DNA of 13,011 bases from the NCBI GenBank assembly GCA_946481135.1, contig CAMLMQ010000069.1, positions 1 through 13,011 of the forward strand. The letters are read 5' to 3'. The notes below the pieces were generated by a model. The model was not told the DNA's origin. It did not search any database and was given only the letters and a program-made list of their open reading frames with translations. This document shows, piece after piece, positions 1-7,479 of this stretch. This DNA comes from an uncultured Microbacteriaceae bacterium (lineage in GTDB: Bacteria; Actinomycetota; Actinomycetes; Actinomycetales; Microbacteriaceae). Every line of letters begins with the position of its first letter. Within the stretch, counting starts at the first letter, position 1. The position numbers and the translations under genes were made by a program.

Positions 1-211
1 GGTGCGCGACCTCCTCGAGACGCTCGTCGGGGATGCCGCGGCCGCGCGTGACGTTGCGCAGGAACGGGATGACGTCGTCCTGCCCCTCCGGCCCGCCGAA
101 GCCGGCGAGCAGGATCGCGTCGTAGGCGACGGGGACCGTGACGTGCTCGGGGCCGGCGGCAGCGGGCGGGGTGGCGCCCAGCACGCGGGGCGCGATGTTC
201 TCGGCGGTCAT
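1..211 (-). CDS. hemH: Coproporphyrin III ferrochelatase, N-terminal part
   Basis: Inserts ferrous iron into coproporphyrin III to give coproheme, the step before HemQ in the coproporphyrin-dependent pathway. Only the first 70 residues are present; the gene runs off the left edge. Around residues 30-47 the sequence reads [18 protein letters not shown], then [12 protein letters not shown], the N-terminal signature of actinobacterial ferrochelatases. The ATG (209-211) overlaps the hemQ stop as ATGA, and GAGG at 219-222 lies 7 nt upstream, so this start is well supported. It gives about 28 Pro/Ala-rich residues before the conserved core, longer than I recall for mycobacterial homologues. No GTG or ATG lies between this start and the core. 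Family assignment is firm; substrate preference is inferred from the HemG/HemQ neighbours. Confidence 0.93.
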   Translation of the reverse strand, partial: MTAENIAPRVLGATPPAAAGPEHVTVPVAYDAILLAGFGGPEGQDDVIPFLRNVTRGRGIPDERLEEVAH

Positions 212-888
212 GCGAGCACCTCGTTCAGTTCGGAGAGGTCGATGCGGCGACCCGTGAAGAAGGGGATCTCCTCGCGCACGTGACGGCGGGCTCCCGTCGA
301 CCGCAGGTGCCGCATGAGGTCGACGAGGTCGACCGGGTCGTCGGCTTCGAGCGCGAGGATCCACTCGTAGTCGCCGAGCGCGAACGAGGCGACCGTGTTG
401 GCCTGCACCTGCGGGTACTGCGACCCCGACATCCCGTGCTCACGCAGCATCGCGCGGCGCTCGTCGTCGGGCAGCAGGTACCACTCGTACGAGCGCACGA
501 ACGGGTAGACGCACACCCAGGCCTTGGGGGGCAGACCCTTCGCGAATGCGGGGAGGTGGTCGCGCGAGAACTCGGCGTCGCGGTGCACCCCGAGGGCGTT
601 CCAGGTCGGGTCGAGCGGCTCGACCTGTACCGTGCGGCGCAGCATCCGCAGCCCCGCCTGCAGCGAGTCGGCGGTCGGCCCGGTGAGCCAGAGCATGACG
701 TCGGCGTCGGCGCGCAGACCCGAGACGTCGTACAGACCGCGCAGTTCGACGCCCGCGGGGAGGCGGCGCACGGCGTCGGCGAGGTCGTCGCCGAGCCCCC
801 CGCGCGCGCCCGGCAGGGTGCGCGGTCGACGGTAGACCGCCCAGAGCGTGTAGGGCGTCGTCGCGGTCATCGGCGTGCCGTCGGTCAC
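208..888 (-). CDS. hemQ: Coproheme decarboxylase (HemQ/ChdC, chlorite-dismutase fold)
   Basis: Converts iron-coproporphyrin III to protoheme by two peroxide-dependent decarboxylations, the last step of the coproporphyrin-dependent pathway. The 226-residue product has the HemQ pattern: [13 protein letters not shown] at 128-140, REHG at 149-152, then a [10 protein letters not shown] block at 172-181. By analogy with characterised actinobacterial enzymes, Y128 would be the catalytic tyrosine, H151 the proximal heme ligand and H111 the distal histidine; spacings fit, but this is alignment from memory. I chose the GTG at 886-888 because it overlaps the hemG stop as GTGA and has GGAGG (897-901) 8 nt upstream. 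An internal ATG at 868-870 would give 220 residues but lacks a ribosome-binding site. The gene is translationally coupled to hemG upstream and hemH downstream. Confidence 0.93.
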   Translation of the reverse strand: MTDGTPMTATTPYTLWAVYRRPRTLPGARGGLGDDLADAVRRLPAGVELRGLYDVSGLRADADVMLWLTGPTADSLQAGLRMLRRTVQVEPLDPTWNALGVHRDAEFSRDHLPAFAKGLPPKAWVCVYPFVRSYEWYLLPDDERRAMLREHGMSGSQYPQVQANTVASFALGDYEWILALEADDPVDLVDLMRHLRSTGARRHVREEIPFFTGRRIDLSELNEVLA

Positions 889-2120
889 GGGTTCATCCTC
901 CCCCGCCCCTCGACGGGGCGCGAATCGTTGAGCAGGTCGGCCGCGAGCGCCTCGGCGTGCGGGATGACGGAGGCGAGCCCGGTGCCCGCGACCGGCTCCC
1001 CGACGCGCGGCCCGGGGAACGCGGCCGGGTCGGGGGCCGCGCGGTGCCAGGTGCGCACGGAGGCGTCGTCGGGATCGGGCAGATGTACGCCGAACATCGT
1101 GCGGGCGTCGGCGAGCGCCGTCGCGACCGGGTCGGCGGGTGCGACGTCGTACGAGAGCCGCAGCGCATGCCGACCGGGGAGCGCGTCGGCGATCCACGCC
1201 CACTTGGCGGTGAGGTGGGTGAGCGCGCGGGCGAGCACGGCCGAACCCTCGGCGACGAGGAGGCCGGTGCCGCGGGGGGCGCCGTCGAGGGCGGGCGCGT
1301 CGAGCACGAGGGTGACGAGGGTGACGGCGCGGCCGGGCGCGACGCCGGGCCGGGGGGCGGCGAGCACGACGTCGGGCGGCACCTCCCCGACGGTGACGCC
1401 GGTCTCGACGCGCACCCCGAGACGGGCGATGTCGGCGGCGAGGGCGTCGACGAGCCGGAACATGCCGCCGCGCAGCCCCGCGACGAGGGAGCCGGCGGGG
1501 GCGGCCGCTCGGAGGGCCCGCACCGCGGCGGCGAGAGTGCCGTGCTCGGCGAGTGCGGCCCGCAACCGGGGTGACGCCTCCTCGACGGGCAGGTCGCGCG
1601 CCTCCCGCGAGTACACGCCGCGCACGACGGGCGCGACGAGGGTGTCGAGCACGGCGTCGCCCATGCGCGCCGTCACGAGCTCGCCGAGGGTGACGGCATC
1701 CGCGCCCACGTCGGGCGGCAGCAGTTCGTCACCCTGCGCGCGGAGGGCGCCGCGCGGGCCGAGCGCCTCGACGACTCCCGGGTCGCGCGGATCGGCCGGG
1801 ATGCCGAGCAGCCCCGCGGCGGGCAACGGCACGGCCCCGCCGCGCGCGCGCTGCACCCATGCGCCCGCGGGCTCGGGGGTGACGACATCGCCGTCGAGCC
1901 CGAGCTCGGCGAGCAGCGGCACCACCCCGCCACCGCGGGTCGCGAACGACTCCGCCCCGGCATCCAGGTCGACGCCGGCGAGGCGTTGCCGCGCGACCTG
2001 CCCACCGAGACGGTCGGAGCCCTCGAGCAACGTCACGTCGCGTCCGCCGAGCGCGAGACGCCGCGCGACGACGAGCCCCGCGATCCCGCCGCCGACGACG
2101 ACGGTCTCAGTCGGAGGCAT
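885..2120 (-). CDS. hemG: Coproporphyrinogen III oxidase (FAD-dependent, HemG/HemY/CgoX type)
   Basis: Oxidises coproporphyrinogen III to coproporphyrin III with FAD and oxygen, feeding HemH. The 411-residue protein opens with the dinucleotide-binding loop GGGIAGL (10-16), an acidic ribose-binding residue E33, and the DRLGGQ motif (36-41) of the amine oxidase/protoporphyrinogen oxidase superfamily. Near the C-terminus, [20 protein letters not shown] is the final FAD-contact segment. It is shorter than the roughly 450-470 residues usual for HemY proteins; the shortfall seems spread over the middle, and I see no frameshift. The ATG at 2118-2120 lies inside the end of hemE (14-nt overlap) with only a weak ribosome-binding site, suggesting coupling. 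The oxidase call is firm; coproporphyrinogen rather than protoporphyrinogen as substrate is inferred from adjacent hemQ. Confidence 0.92.
   Translation of the reverse strand: MPPTETVVVGGGIAGLVVARRLALGGRDVTLLEGSDRLGGQVARQRLAGVDLDAGAESFATRGGGVVPLLAELGLDGDVVTPEPAGAWVQRARGGAVPLPAAGLLGIPADPRDPGVVEALGPRGALRAQGDELLPPDVGADAVTLGELVTARMGDAVLDTLVAPVVRGVYSREARDLPVEEASPRLRAALAEHGTLAAAVRALRAAAPAGSLVAGLRGGMFRLVDALAADIARLGVRVETGVTVGEVPPDVVLAAPRPGVAPGRAVTLVTLVLDAPALDGAPRGTGLLVAEGSAVLARALTHLTAKWAWIADALPGRHALRLSYDVAPADPVATALADARTMFGVHLPDPDDASVRTWHRAAPDPAAFPGPRVGEPVAGTGLASVIPHAEALAADLLNDSRPVEGRGRMNP
897..901 (-). promoter_or_regulatory. Ribosome binding site that fixes the hemQ start
   Basis: On the minus strand GGAGG, within GGGGGAGG (897-904), lies inside the 3' end of hemG, 8 nt upstream of the GTG at 888. 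No comparable site precedes the internal ATG at 870, so this decides for the GTG start. Confidence 0.65.
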
Positions 2121-3162
2121 GCACGATCTCGACGAGTCGGGTGAGCACACCGGGATCGGTCTCCGGCGGCACCCCATGCCCGAGGTTGACGATGTGCGCC
2201 GGCGCGGCGTCACCGCGGCGCAGCACGTCGGCGACGTGGGCGTCGAGCACGGGGGCGGGCGCGTCGAGCAGCGCGGGGTCGATGTTGCCCTGCAGCGGCA
2301 CACCCGGGAGGCGCTGCGCCGCCTCGTCGAGCGGAACGCGCCAGTCGATGCCGACGACATCGGCACCCGCCCGGGGCAGGAGGTCGAGGAACGGTCCGGT
2401 GCCGAGACCGAAGTGGATGCGCGGCACCCCCATCCCGTCGACGTGCGCGAGGGCGCGGCGTGAGTGGGGCAGCACCGAGCGCTCGTAGTCGGCGCGCGAC
2501 AGCGACCCCGCCCACGAGTCGAACAGCTGCACGACGCTCGCTCCCGCCCCCACCTGGGCACGGAGGAACGCGCCGGTGACGTCGGCGCACCAGTCGAGCA
2601 GCGCCGCCCACGCAGTGGGGTCGGCGTGCATCATCCCGCGGGTGCGCAGCTGCTCCTTCGACGGTCCTCCCTCGACGAGGTACGAGGCGACCGTGTAGGG
2701 CGCTCCGCCGAAGCCGATGAGCGGGGTCGCGCCGAGCTCGTCGACGGTGAGCCGCACGGCGTCGCGGATGGGCGCGAGGGCATCGGGGTCGAGTCGCGGC
2801 AGCCGCGCCACATCCGACGCGCTGCGCACGGGTTCGTCGAAGACCGGGCCCTTGCCGGCGACGATGCGCACCCCCACGCCCGCGAGCAGCACGGGCACGA
2901 CGATGTCGGAGAAGAAGACGGCGGCATCGACCCCGTGGCGCCGGACCGGCTGCAGGGTGATCTCCGACGCGAGCGCCGGCGTCAGGCACGCCTGCAGCAT
3001 GTCTCCGCCGGCGCGGAGCTCGCGATACTCCGGCAGCGATCGTCCCGCCTGCCGCATGAACCACACGGGCCGAACCCCCCGGCGCTCCCCGCGCGCCGCC
3101 GCGACGAGGAGGGACGACGACGTGCGCCCGTCGACGAGCGGATGGGCGGAGTTCAGCGACAC
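2107..3162 (-). CDS. hemE: Uroporphyrinogen III decarboxylase
   Basis: Decarboxylates the four acetate side chains of uroporphyrinogen III to give coproporphyrinogen III; cytosolic and cofactor-free. The 351 residues carry both family signatures: [10 protein letters not shown] at 32-41 and [16 protein letters not shown] at 150-165. FFSDI (83-87) supplies the essential aspartate D86. The C-terminal [12 protein letters not shown] (326-337) contains the conserved histidine H329. The length is normal. The start is GTG at 3160-3162; the next possible starts would cut into the signature. It is the first gene of the minus-strand operon hemE-hemG-hemQ-hemH and is divergent from hemA. A TAGGGT -10 ends 7 nt upstream of the GTG, so the mRNA may be leaderless, and an inverted repeat covers this -10. 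Confidence 0.96.
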   Translation of the reverse strand: MSLNSAHPLVDGRTSSSLLVAAARGERRGVRPVWFMRQAGRSLPEYRELRAGGDMLQACLTPALASEITLQPVRRHGVDAAVFFSDIVVPVLLAGVGVRIVAGKGPVFDEPVRSASDVARLPRLDPDALAPIRDAVRLTVDELGATPLIGFGGAPYTVASYLVEGGPSKEQLRTRGMMHADPTAWAALLDWCADVTGAFLRAQVGAGASVVQLFDSWAGSLSRADYERSVLPHSRRALAHVDGMGVPRIHFGLGTGPFLDLLPRAGADVVGIDWRVPLDEAAQRLPGVPLQGNIDPALLDAPAPVLDAHVADVLRRGDAAPAHIVNLGHGVPPETDPGVLTRLVEIVHASD

Positions 3163-3165
3163 GAC

Positions 3166-3182
3166 TTCTACCCTACGTAGAA
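3166..3182. promoter_or_regulatory. Inverted repeat over the hemE -10, candidate operator
   Basis: TTCTAC (3166-3171) and GTAGAA (3177-3182) form a perfect 6-bp inverted repeat with a 5-nt centre. It stands out as AT-richer than its surroundings and covers the putative -10. A nested perfect palindrome CTACGTAG occupies 3173-3180. The position, touching the promoter and the start codon, is that expected of a repressor site; the binding protein is unknown. Confidence 0.45.
3170..3175 (-). promoter_or_regulatory. Putative -10 element of the hemE operon
   Basis: Minus strand TAGGGT fits the actinobacterial TANNNT -10 pattern. The 7-nt gap to the GTG (3163-3169) would put transcription initiation at or next to the start codon. 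No convincing -35 hexamer was found 17 nt upstream. Predicted by eye only. Confidence 0.5.
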
Positions 3183-3193
3183 AATCTGTGCCG

Positions 3194-3214
3194 GGCAGCC
3201 CGGGACGGGCTGCC
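3194..3214. repeat. 9-bp inverted repeat in the hemE/hemA spacer
   Basis: GGCAGCCCG (3194-3202) and CGGGCTGCC (3206-3214) are perfectly complementary around a GGA centre. It lies between the divergent promoters and has no T-run on either side, so it does not look like a classical terminator. It may be a protein-binding palindrome or an RNA hairpin if transcription starts further upstream than proposed. Confidence 0.6.
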
Positions 3215-3227
3215 GCGCTGGGACCGC

Positions 3228-3253
3228 GGCGAAGGCGCGAAAGCGCCTTCGCC
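3228..3253. repeat. 11-bp perfect stem with GAAA loop
   Basis: GGCGAAGGCGC (3228-3238) pairs with GCGCCTTCGCC (3243-3253) around GAAA, a GNRA tetraloop on the plus strand. If transcribed toward hemA it would be a very stable hairpin about 35 nt before the GTG. Its right arm is shared with the next repeat, so the two cannot form together. Confidence 0.65.
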
Positions 3254-3264
3254 CTGAGGGCGAA
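3248..3264. repeat. Short inverted repeat overlapping the previous stem
   Basis: TTCGCCC (3248-3254) and GGGCGAA (3258-3264) form a 7-bp perfect stem around TGA. It shares 3248-3253 with the right arm of the larger stem and covers the possible hemA -35 region. Confidence 0.5.
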
Positions 3265-3282
3265 GTCCGCGCGGGTTACGCT
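3254..3282 (+). promoter_or_regulatory. Putative hemA promoter
   Basis: CTGAGG (3254-3259) and TACGCT (3277-3282) are separated by 17 nt. The -10 is a good TANNNT match; the -35 is a weak TTGACA relative. The -10 ends 5 nt before the hemA GTG (3288), so the mRNA is probably leaderless or nearly so. The nonamer GTTACGCTG (3275-3283) recurs before the transporter gene at 4607-4615. Confidence 0.5.
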
Positions 3283-3287
3283 GGATC

Positions 3288-4532
3288 GTGCTCTTCTGCC
3301 TCACGGCGAACCATCGGACGACCGAGTTCGAGGTGCTCGACCGCATCTCGCGAGTGGCGTCGTCGACGGCGGCCGACGTGCTCGCACGGCAGGACTTCGT
3401 GCGGGGTGCCGTCGTGCTCGCGACGTGCAACCGTTTCGAGGCCTACCTCGAGCTCGACGACCCCCTGACCGCCGCCGCGGAGCTCGCGGTCGAAAGCGTC
3501 ATCGACGCGCTCGAACTGCGTGCCGACGACGGGGATGCCGACGCGCTCCGGGCGAGTGCCGTCACGCTCACGGGGCAGGAGGTCGTCAAGCACCTGTTCG
3601 CGGTCTCGTCGGGCCTGGAGTCGATGGTGCTCGGCGAGGAGGAGATCACCGGCCAGGTGCAGCGCGCCCTCCGGGATGCCCGGCTCGCCGGCACGACGAG
3701 CAGCGGGCTCGAGCTGCTCTTCCAGCGGGCCGCCCACGCGAGCCGGGAGGCGCGTGCCCAGTCCGACCTCGCCGCCGCCGGGCGCTCGCTCGCCCGGCTC
3801 GCCCTCGACATGGCCGACACGCGCGTCGCCGACTGGTCGGAGACCCCCGTGCTGCTCGTCGGGACGGGCTCGTACGCGGCCACGACCGTCGCCGCGCTCC
3901 AGGCCCGGGGCGCCCGCGACATCCGCGTCTTCTCCGCGACGGGCCGCGCCGAACGCTTCGCCCTGCGCTACGGGGTCCGCGCCGAGGACGACCTGACCGC
4001 CGCGATCCGGGATGCCGAGATCGTGATCACCTGCACCGCGCGGTACACGGTCACCACCGCCGATGTGCCCGTCGACGGCCGTCGCCGGTTGGTGATCGAC
4101 CTGGGCCTTCCGCGCAACGTGGAACCCGCGGTCGGCGCGTTGCCCGACGTCGACCTGCTCGACCTGGAGATCATCGGTCGGCACGCGAGCCTGCCCGATC
4201 TCGGCCCCGGTGCGCACGAGGCGGTGGGGAACGCCGCCGCGGCGTTCGAGGCCGACCGTCGTGCCGCCCCGGCGGTCGTCGCCCTGCGGCGGCACGTCGA
4301 CGCCATCCTGCAGTCGGAGATCGACCGGGCCCGTGCCCGGGGCGGCGACGACCCGCGCACCGAGGCCGCCCTGCGGCACTTCGCGGGCGTCCTCCTGCAC
4401 GGCCCGTCGGTGCGCGCACGCGAGGCGGCCGCCGGCGGGCGACTCGAGGAGTTCGAGGGCGCCCTCGAGACCCTCTTCGGCGTCGAACCCGGCGTCACCC
4501 GCGTCGTCGACACCCGCGACGCGACCGCCTAG
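3288..4532 (+). CDS. hemA: Glutamyl-tRNA reductase
   Basis: Reduces glutamyl-tRNA(Glu) to glutamate-1-semialdehyde with NADPH, the first committed step of C5-pathway heme synthesis. The 414-residue product shows the N-terminal catalytic domain with ATCNRFE at 45-51 (nucleophile C47), the signature [15 protein letters not shown] (109-123), an NADPH-binding domain with VGTGSYA (191-197, a variant of the common GAGEM-type loop), [10 protein letters not shown] (271-280), and a helical dimerisation domain from about 315. The start is GTG at 3288; no ribosome-binding site precedes it, which fits the near-leaderless promoter. hemA often precedes hemC in this phylum, but here a transporter gene follows. 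Control by the palindromes in the hemE/hemA spacer is possible but unproven. Confidence 0.96.
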   Translation: MLFCLTANHRTTEFEVLDRISRVASSTAADVLARQDFVRGAVVLATCNRFEAYLELDDPLTAAAELAVESVIDALELRADDGDADALRASAVTLTGQEVVKHLFAVSSGLESMVLGEEEITGQVQRALRDARLAGTTSSGLELLFQRAAHASREARAQSDLAAAGRSLARLALDMADTRVADWSETPVLLVGTGSYAATTVAALQARGARDIRVFSATGRAERFALRYGVRAEDDLTAAIRDAEIVITCTARYTVTTADVPVDGRRRLVIDLGLPRNVEPAVGALPDVDLLDLEIIGRHASLPDLGPGAHEAVGNAAAAFEADRRAAPAVVALRRHVDAILQSEIDRARARGGDDPRTEAALRHFAGVLLHGPSVRAREAAAGGRLEEFEGALETLFGVEPGVTRVVDTRDATA

Positions 4533-4660
4533 ACCCCGACGGCCCCGAGCTCGACGGTCCCGGCGGGATCTCCGCCTTCGGGGGGAGGGCGCCGTCGGCA
4601 CCCGCCGTTACGCTGAATGCCGGCGCGGCGTCGCGCACCCACCTTCTCGGAGACTCCTCG
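4533..4660 (+). promoter_or_regulatory. hemA/transporter spacer with -10 element and RBS
   Basis: This 128-nt spacer has no gene. A -10 match TACGCT lies at 4609-4614, inside the nonamer GTTACGCTG shared with the hemA promoter, giving a leader of about 40 nt. GGAG at 4649-4652 is the ribosome-binding site, 8 nt before the ATG at 4661. A weak stem GGCGG/CCGCC (4562-4566 with 4572-4576), extendable with mismatches, might help end hemA transcription, but it has no T-run. Confidence 0.45.
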
Positions 4661-5938
4661 ATGACCGCAGCCGAACCCGCCGCCCCGGCGACGGCCGTTC
4701 CCGACCGCTGGCGCCGCAACGTCACCCTCTTCCTCGCGGGTCAGATCTCCTCACTCTTCGGCTCGATGGTCGTGCAGTACGCGGTCATGTGGTACGTCAC
4801 GCTCGAGACCGGGTCGGGTCTCGCCCTCGCCCTCTACGCGGTCGCGGCGTTCGGCCCGCAGGGTCTCGTGTCGATCTTCGGCGGCACCCTCGCCGACCGG
4901 GTGAACCGCCGCGTGCTCGTCATGTCCGCCGACGCGGTCATCGCGGCGACGACCCTCGCGCTCGCCCTCATCATGATGAGCGGCATCACCGAGCTGTGGA
5001 TCATCCTGCTCGCCGTCGCGGTGCGCTCGCTCGGCGCCGGCGTGCAGACGCCCGCCGTCGCGGCGATGATCCCGCAGATCACCCCGCCCGACCAGCTCAT
5101 GCGGGTCAACGGTCTGTTCGGCACCGTGCAGTCGGCGATGCAACTGCTCGCCCCCGCCGTGGCCGCCGCGGTCTTCGCGGTGTGGGGCATCGTTCCGGTG
5201 TTCTTCATCGACGTGGTGACCGCCGTCATCGGCATCGGACTTCTCGCGCTCGTGCGCGTGCCGTCGCTCGAGCGGATGGGCTCGGGCCAGACCTCCTACG
5301 TCGCCGACCTGGTCGAGGGCGCGCGGTTCATCTTCACGAACGGCGTCGTGAGATGGCTGCTCGTGGTGTTCGCCTTCATCTTCCTGCTGACCGTCGCGCC
5401 GAGCTTCCTCACGCCGCTGCTCATCACGCGCACGTTCGGCGAGGAGGCGTGGATGCTCGCCGTGCTCGAGATCGCGTTCGGCGTCGGGATGCTGCTCGGG
5501 GGCGCGCTCGTCGCCACCGTGCTCGCGAAGCGCAGCCGCCGCACCCTCATCCTCGTGTCGACCTTCGGCTTCGGCGTCACGTCCCTGCTCATGGGCTTCA
5601 CGTACAACCTCTGGGTCTTCTACGCGCTCATGCTGTTCATCGGGTTGCTCGTGCCGTGGTTCTCGGCGTCGTTCATGACTCTCTTCCAGCAGGTCGTCAC
5701 GCCCGACAAGCACGGCCGCGTGTTCAGCTACGTCGGCATCGTGATGGCGCTCGCGACTCCGATCGGGATGGTCGTCTTCGGCCCGATCGCCGACGTCATC
5801 AGCGTGCAGGCGCTGCTCGTCATCGCGGGGGCGATCACCGTCGTCGTGATGACCCTGGCCTTCCTCGCCCCGTCGGGACGTGCGGCGCTGCGCGTGGCGC
5901 ACGAGCCCCCCGCGGACGACGCTCCGGTCGAGCCGTAG
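4661..5938 (+). CDS. Major facilitator superfamily transporter, DHA3/MefA-like
   Basis: Predicted 425-residue inner-membrane exporter. About twelve hydrophobic segments are visible, near residues 20-45, 55-75, 88-106, 111-130, 155-175, 178-198, 231-256, 262-287, 295-311, 316-340, 355-377 and 383-402. The loop between helices 2 and 3 has the MFS motif A, GGTLADRVNRR (74-84), and VTPDKHGRVFS (346-356) matches the loop typical of DHA3 drug or macrolide efflux proteins. The C-terminal tail is short and acidic. The ATG at 4661 has a ribosome-binding site and its own -10, so it need not be cotranscribed with hemA. The substrate cannot be read from sequence; drug, peptide or porphyrin export are all possible, and proximity to heme genes is only weak evidence. 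Confidence 0.88.
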   Translation: MTAAEPAAPATAVPDRWRRNVTLFLAGQISSLFGSMVVQYAVMWYVTLETGSGLALALYAVAAFGPQGLVSIFGGTLADRVNRRVLVMSADAVIAATTLALALIMMSGITELWIILLAVAVRSLGAGVQTPAVAAMIPQITPPDQLMRVNGLFGTVQSAMQLLAPAVAAAVFAVWGIVPVFFIDVVTAVIGIGLLALVRVPSLERMGSGQTSYVADLVEGARFIFTNGVVRWLLVVFAFIFLLTVAPSFLTPLLITRTFGEEAWMLAVLEIAFGVGMLLGGALVATVLAKRSRRTLILVSTFGFGVTSLLMGFTYNLWVFYALMLFIGLLVPWFSASFMTLFQQVVTPDKHGRVFSYVGIVMALATPIGMVVFGPIADVISVQALLVIAGAITVVVMTLAFLAPSGRAALRVAHEPPADDAPVEP

Positions 5939-5967
5939 TCGCGGGGAGGCGCTCGCCTCCCCGCGAC
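5938..5967. terminator. Bidirectional stem-loop terminator between convergent genes
   Basis: A perfect 13-bp GC-rich stem (5938-5950 with 5955-5967) closes a 4-nt GCTC loop. It begins at the last base of the transporter stop codon (TAG 5936-5938) and ends 6 nt before the opposing dehydrogenase stop (5974-5976), so it can serve both transcripts. It has no U-tract, as is common in high-GC actinobacteria. Confidence 0.75.
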
Positions 5968-5973
5968 GGCCGG

Positions 5974-7473
5974 TCAGTGGTGCATCGCGGCGAGCGCGTC
6001 GGCATCCAGGTGCGCGATCGAGCGCGTGTCCTGGAAGGCGCGGATGCCCTCGATCCCCTGCTCGCGGCCCATGCCCGACTGCTTCATGCCGCCGAACGGG
6101 GCGCGGAGGTCGAGCCGGGTGGCGCCGTGGTCGTTGACCCACACGTAGCCGCAGACGAGTTGCGAGCCGACGCGGTTGGCGCTCTCGACGGACGCGGTCC
6201 ACACCGAGCCGCACAGGCCGCCCCAGCTGTCGTTCGCGGCGGCGATCGCCTCCTCCTCGGTGTCGAACGGCAGCACCGGGATGACGGGCCCGAACTGCTC
6301 GTAGGTCACGACCCGCAGGTTCGGGTCCGGGTCGACGACGATCGCGGGCCGCACGAAGTTGCCCTTCGCGAGGTCGCCGCCCGGCAGCTCGCCGAACTCG
6401 CGCACGTCGGCGCCGGATGCCTTCGCCTCCTCGATGAGCTCGTCGACGAACGCCTTCTGCACGGGCGAGTGCAGCGGGCCCATCGTCGTGCCCTCGTCGA
6501 GGCCGTAGCCGAGCTTCGTCTTCTCCAGGCGCGCGGCGAGCCCGTTCACGACCTCGTCCATGCGGGAACGGTGCACGTAGAGACGCTTGGCGTTCATGCA
6601 GATCTGCCCGGTCGTGTCGTAGATCGCGGCGAACAGCCGGTCGAGGTGGGTGTCGTCGATGATCGCGTCCTCGAGGATGATCGCCGCGTCGTTGCCGCCG
6701 AGCTCGAGCGTCACGCGCGTGAGCGACTTCGACGCCATCTCCATCATGCGCTTGCCGCCGCCGACACTGCCGGTGAAGCAGAGCTTCGCGACGTCGTCGT
6801 TCTGGATCAGGCCCGCCATGTTCGCGTCCTGCCCCGTGACGACGTTGAGCACGCCCGGCGGCAGCTTCTCGGCGACGCGCTGCACGACGCGCGCCGTCGC
6901 AAGCGGGGCCGACACGGGCGGCTTCACGATGACCGTGTTGCCGGCGAGCAACGCGTGCGGCAGCGAGGCTCCGAGGATCGCGATCGGCCAGTTGAACGGC
7001 ACGATGATCGTGACGACGCCGAGCGACTGGTAGGCGACGGTCGTGTTCACCGGGATCGCGCCGGGGATCGCGGGCAGGGTCTTGTCGGCATCCACCTCGT
7101 CGGCGTGCATGAGGGCGAGGTTCCAGCGCAGCTCGAAGACGAGCGCGTCGATCCACGCCTCCATGCGGATCTTGCCGTTCTCCTGCGACAGGATGGCGGC
7201 ATCCTCGTCGCGGAGGTCGGCGATGCCGGCGATGGCCTCGGTCATCTTCGCGGCGCGTTCCTGGGGCGTGAGCGCCGACCAGGCGGGGTAGGCGGCCTTC
7301 GCGGCCGCGACCGCGTCGGCGACATCGTCGGGGGATGCCGCGGCCGCGTGGCCGACGACGCGGCCGGGCTTCGCGGGGTCGGCGATCGCGAGGGTCTCGC
7401 TCGTGGAGCGGGTCTCGCCGCCGATGTAGAGGGGCGTGCTGACCGCCGTGGCGGTCTGATCGGTCACCGTCAT
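5974..7473 (-). CDS. NAD(P)-dependent aldehyde dehydrogenase
   Basis: Oxidises an aldehyde to its carboxylic acid; the 499-residue length is normal for the superfamily. Visible elements are PFNWP (159-163, oxyanion N161), K184 in VIVKPP, FTGSVGGG (233-240), ELGGND (257-262, general base E257), GQICMNAKR (289-297, nucleophile C292), YEQFGP (391-396, E392) and PFGGMKQSG (459-467). The position matching Glu195 of human ALDH2, which binds the NAD adenosine ribose, is V187 here, so NADP use is possible. The start is the ATG at 7471-7473, 6 nt after a strong AAGGAG. It is divergent from an AraC-family gene that probably controls it and convergent with the transporter, sharing a terminator. The aldehyde substrate is not determinable; an aromatic or amine-derived aldehyde is suggested only by analogy with feaB. 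Confidence 0.93.
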   Translation of the reverse strand: MTVTDQTATAVSTPLYIGGETRSTSETLAIADPAKPGRVVGHAAAASPDDVADAVAAAKAAYPAWSALTPQERAAKMTEAIAGIADLRDEDAAILSQENGKIRMEAWIDALVFELRWNLALMHADEVDADKTLPAIPGAIPVNTTVAYQSLGVVTIIVPFNWPIAILGASLPHALLAGNTVIVKPPVSAPLATARVVQRVAEKLPPGVLNVVTGQDANMAGLIQNDDVAKLCFTGSVGGGKRMMEMASKSLTRVTLELGGNDAAIILEDAIIDDTHLDRLFAAIYDTTGQICMNAKRLYVHRSRMDEVVNGLAARLEKTKLGYGLDEGTTMGPLHSPVQKAFVDELIEEAKASGADVREFGELPGGDLAKGNFVRPAIVVDPDPNLRVVTYEQFGPVIPVLPFDTEEEAIAAANDSWGGLCGSVWTASVESANRVGSQLVCGYVWVNDHGATRLDLRAPFGGMKQSGMGREQGIEGIRAFQDTRSIAHLDADALAAMHH

Positions 7474-7479
7474 GTCTCA

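Noticed and set aside
290..303. Loss of the switch histidine and Walker A lysine in the second half of the ATPase as a sign of gene decay
   Set aside because: Degenerate second nucleotide-binding domains are normal for RbsA/MglA/YtfR-type ATPases. Numbers here are nominal; the residues are R299 and A460.
293..307. CRISPR-like or tandem repeats among recurrent GC-rich words such as CGACGAG and GCGAGC
   Set aside because: They reflect Asp, Glu and Ala codons in high-GC genes with no regular spacing; no repeat-spacer array exists in the window.
868..870. ATG start for hemQ
   Set aside because: No ribosome-binding site precedes it, while the GTG at 886-888 has GGAGG at proper spacing and overlaps the hemG stop.
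3228..3264. Classical rho-independent terminator in the hemE/hemA spacer
   Set aside because: No T-run follows on either strand and both neighbouring genes point away, so no upstream transcript needs ending there; kept as inverted repeats instead.
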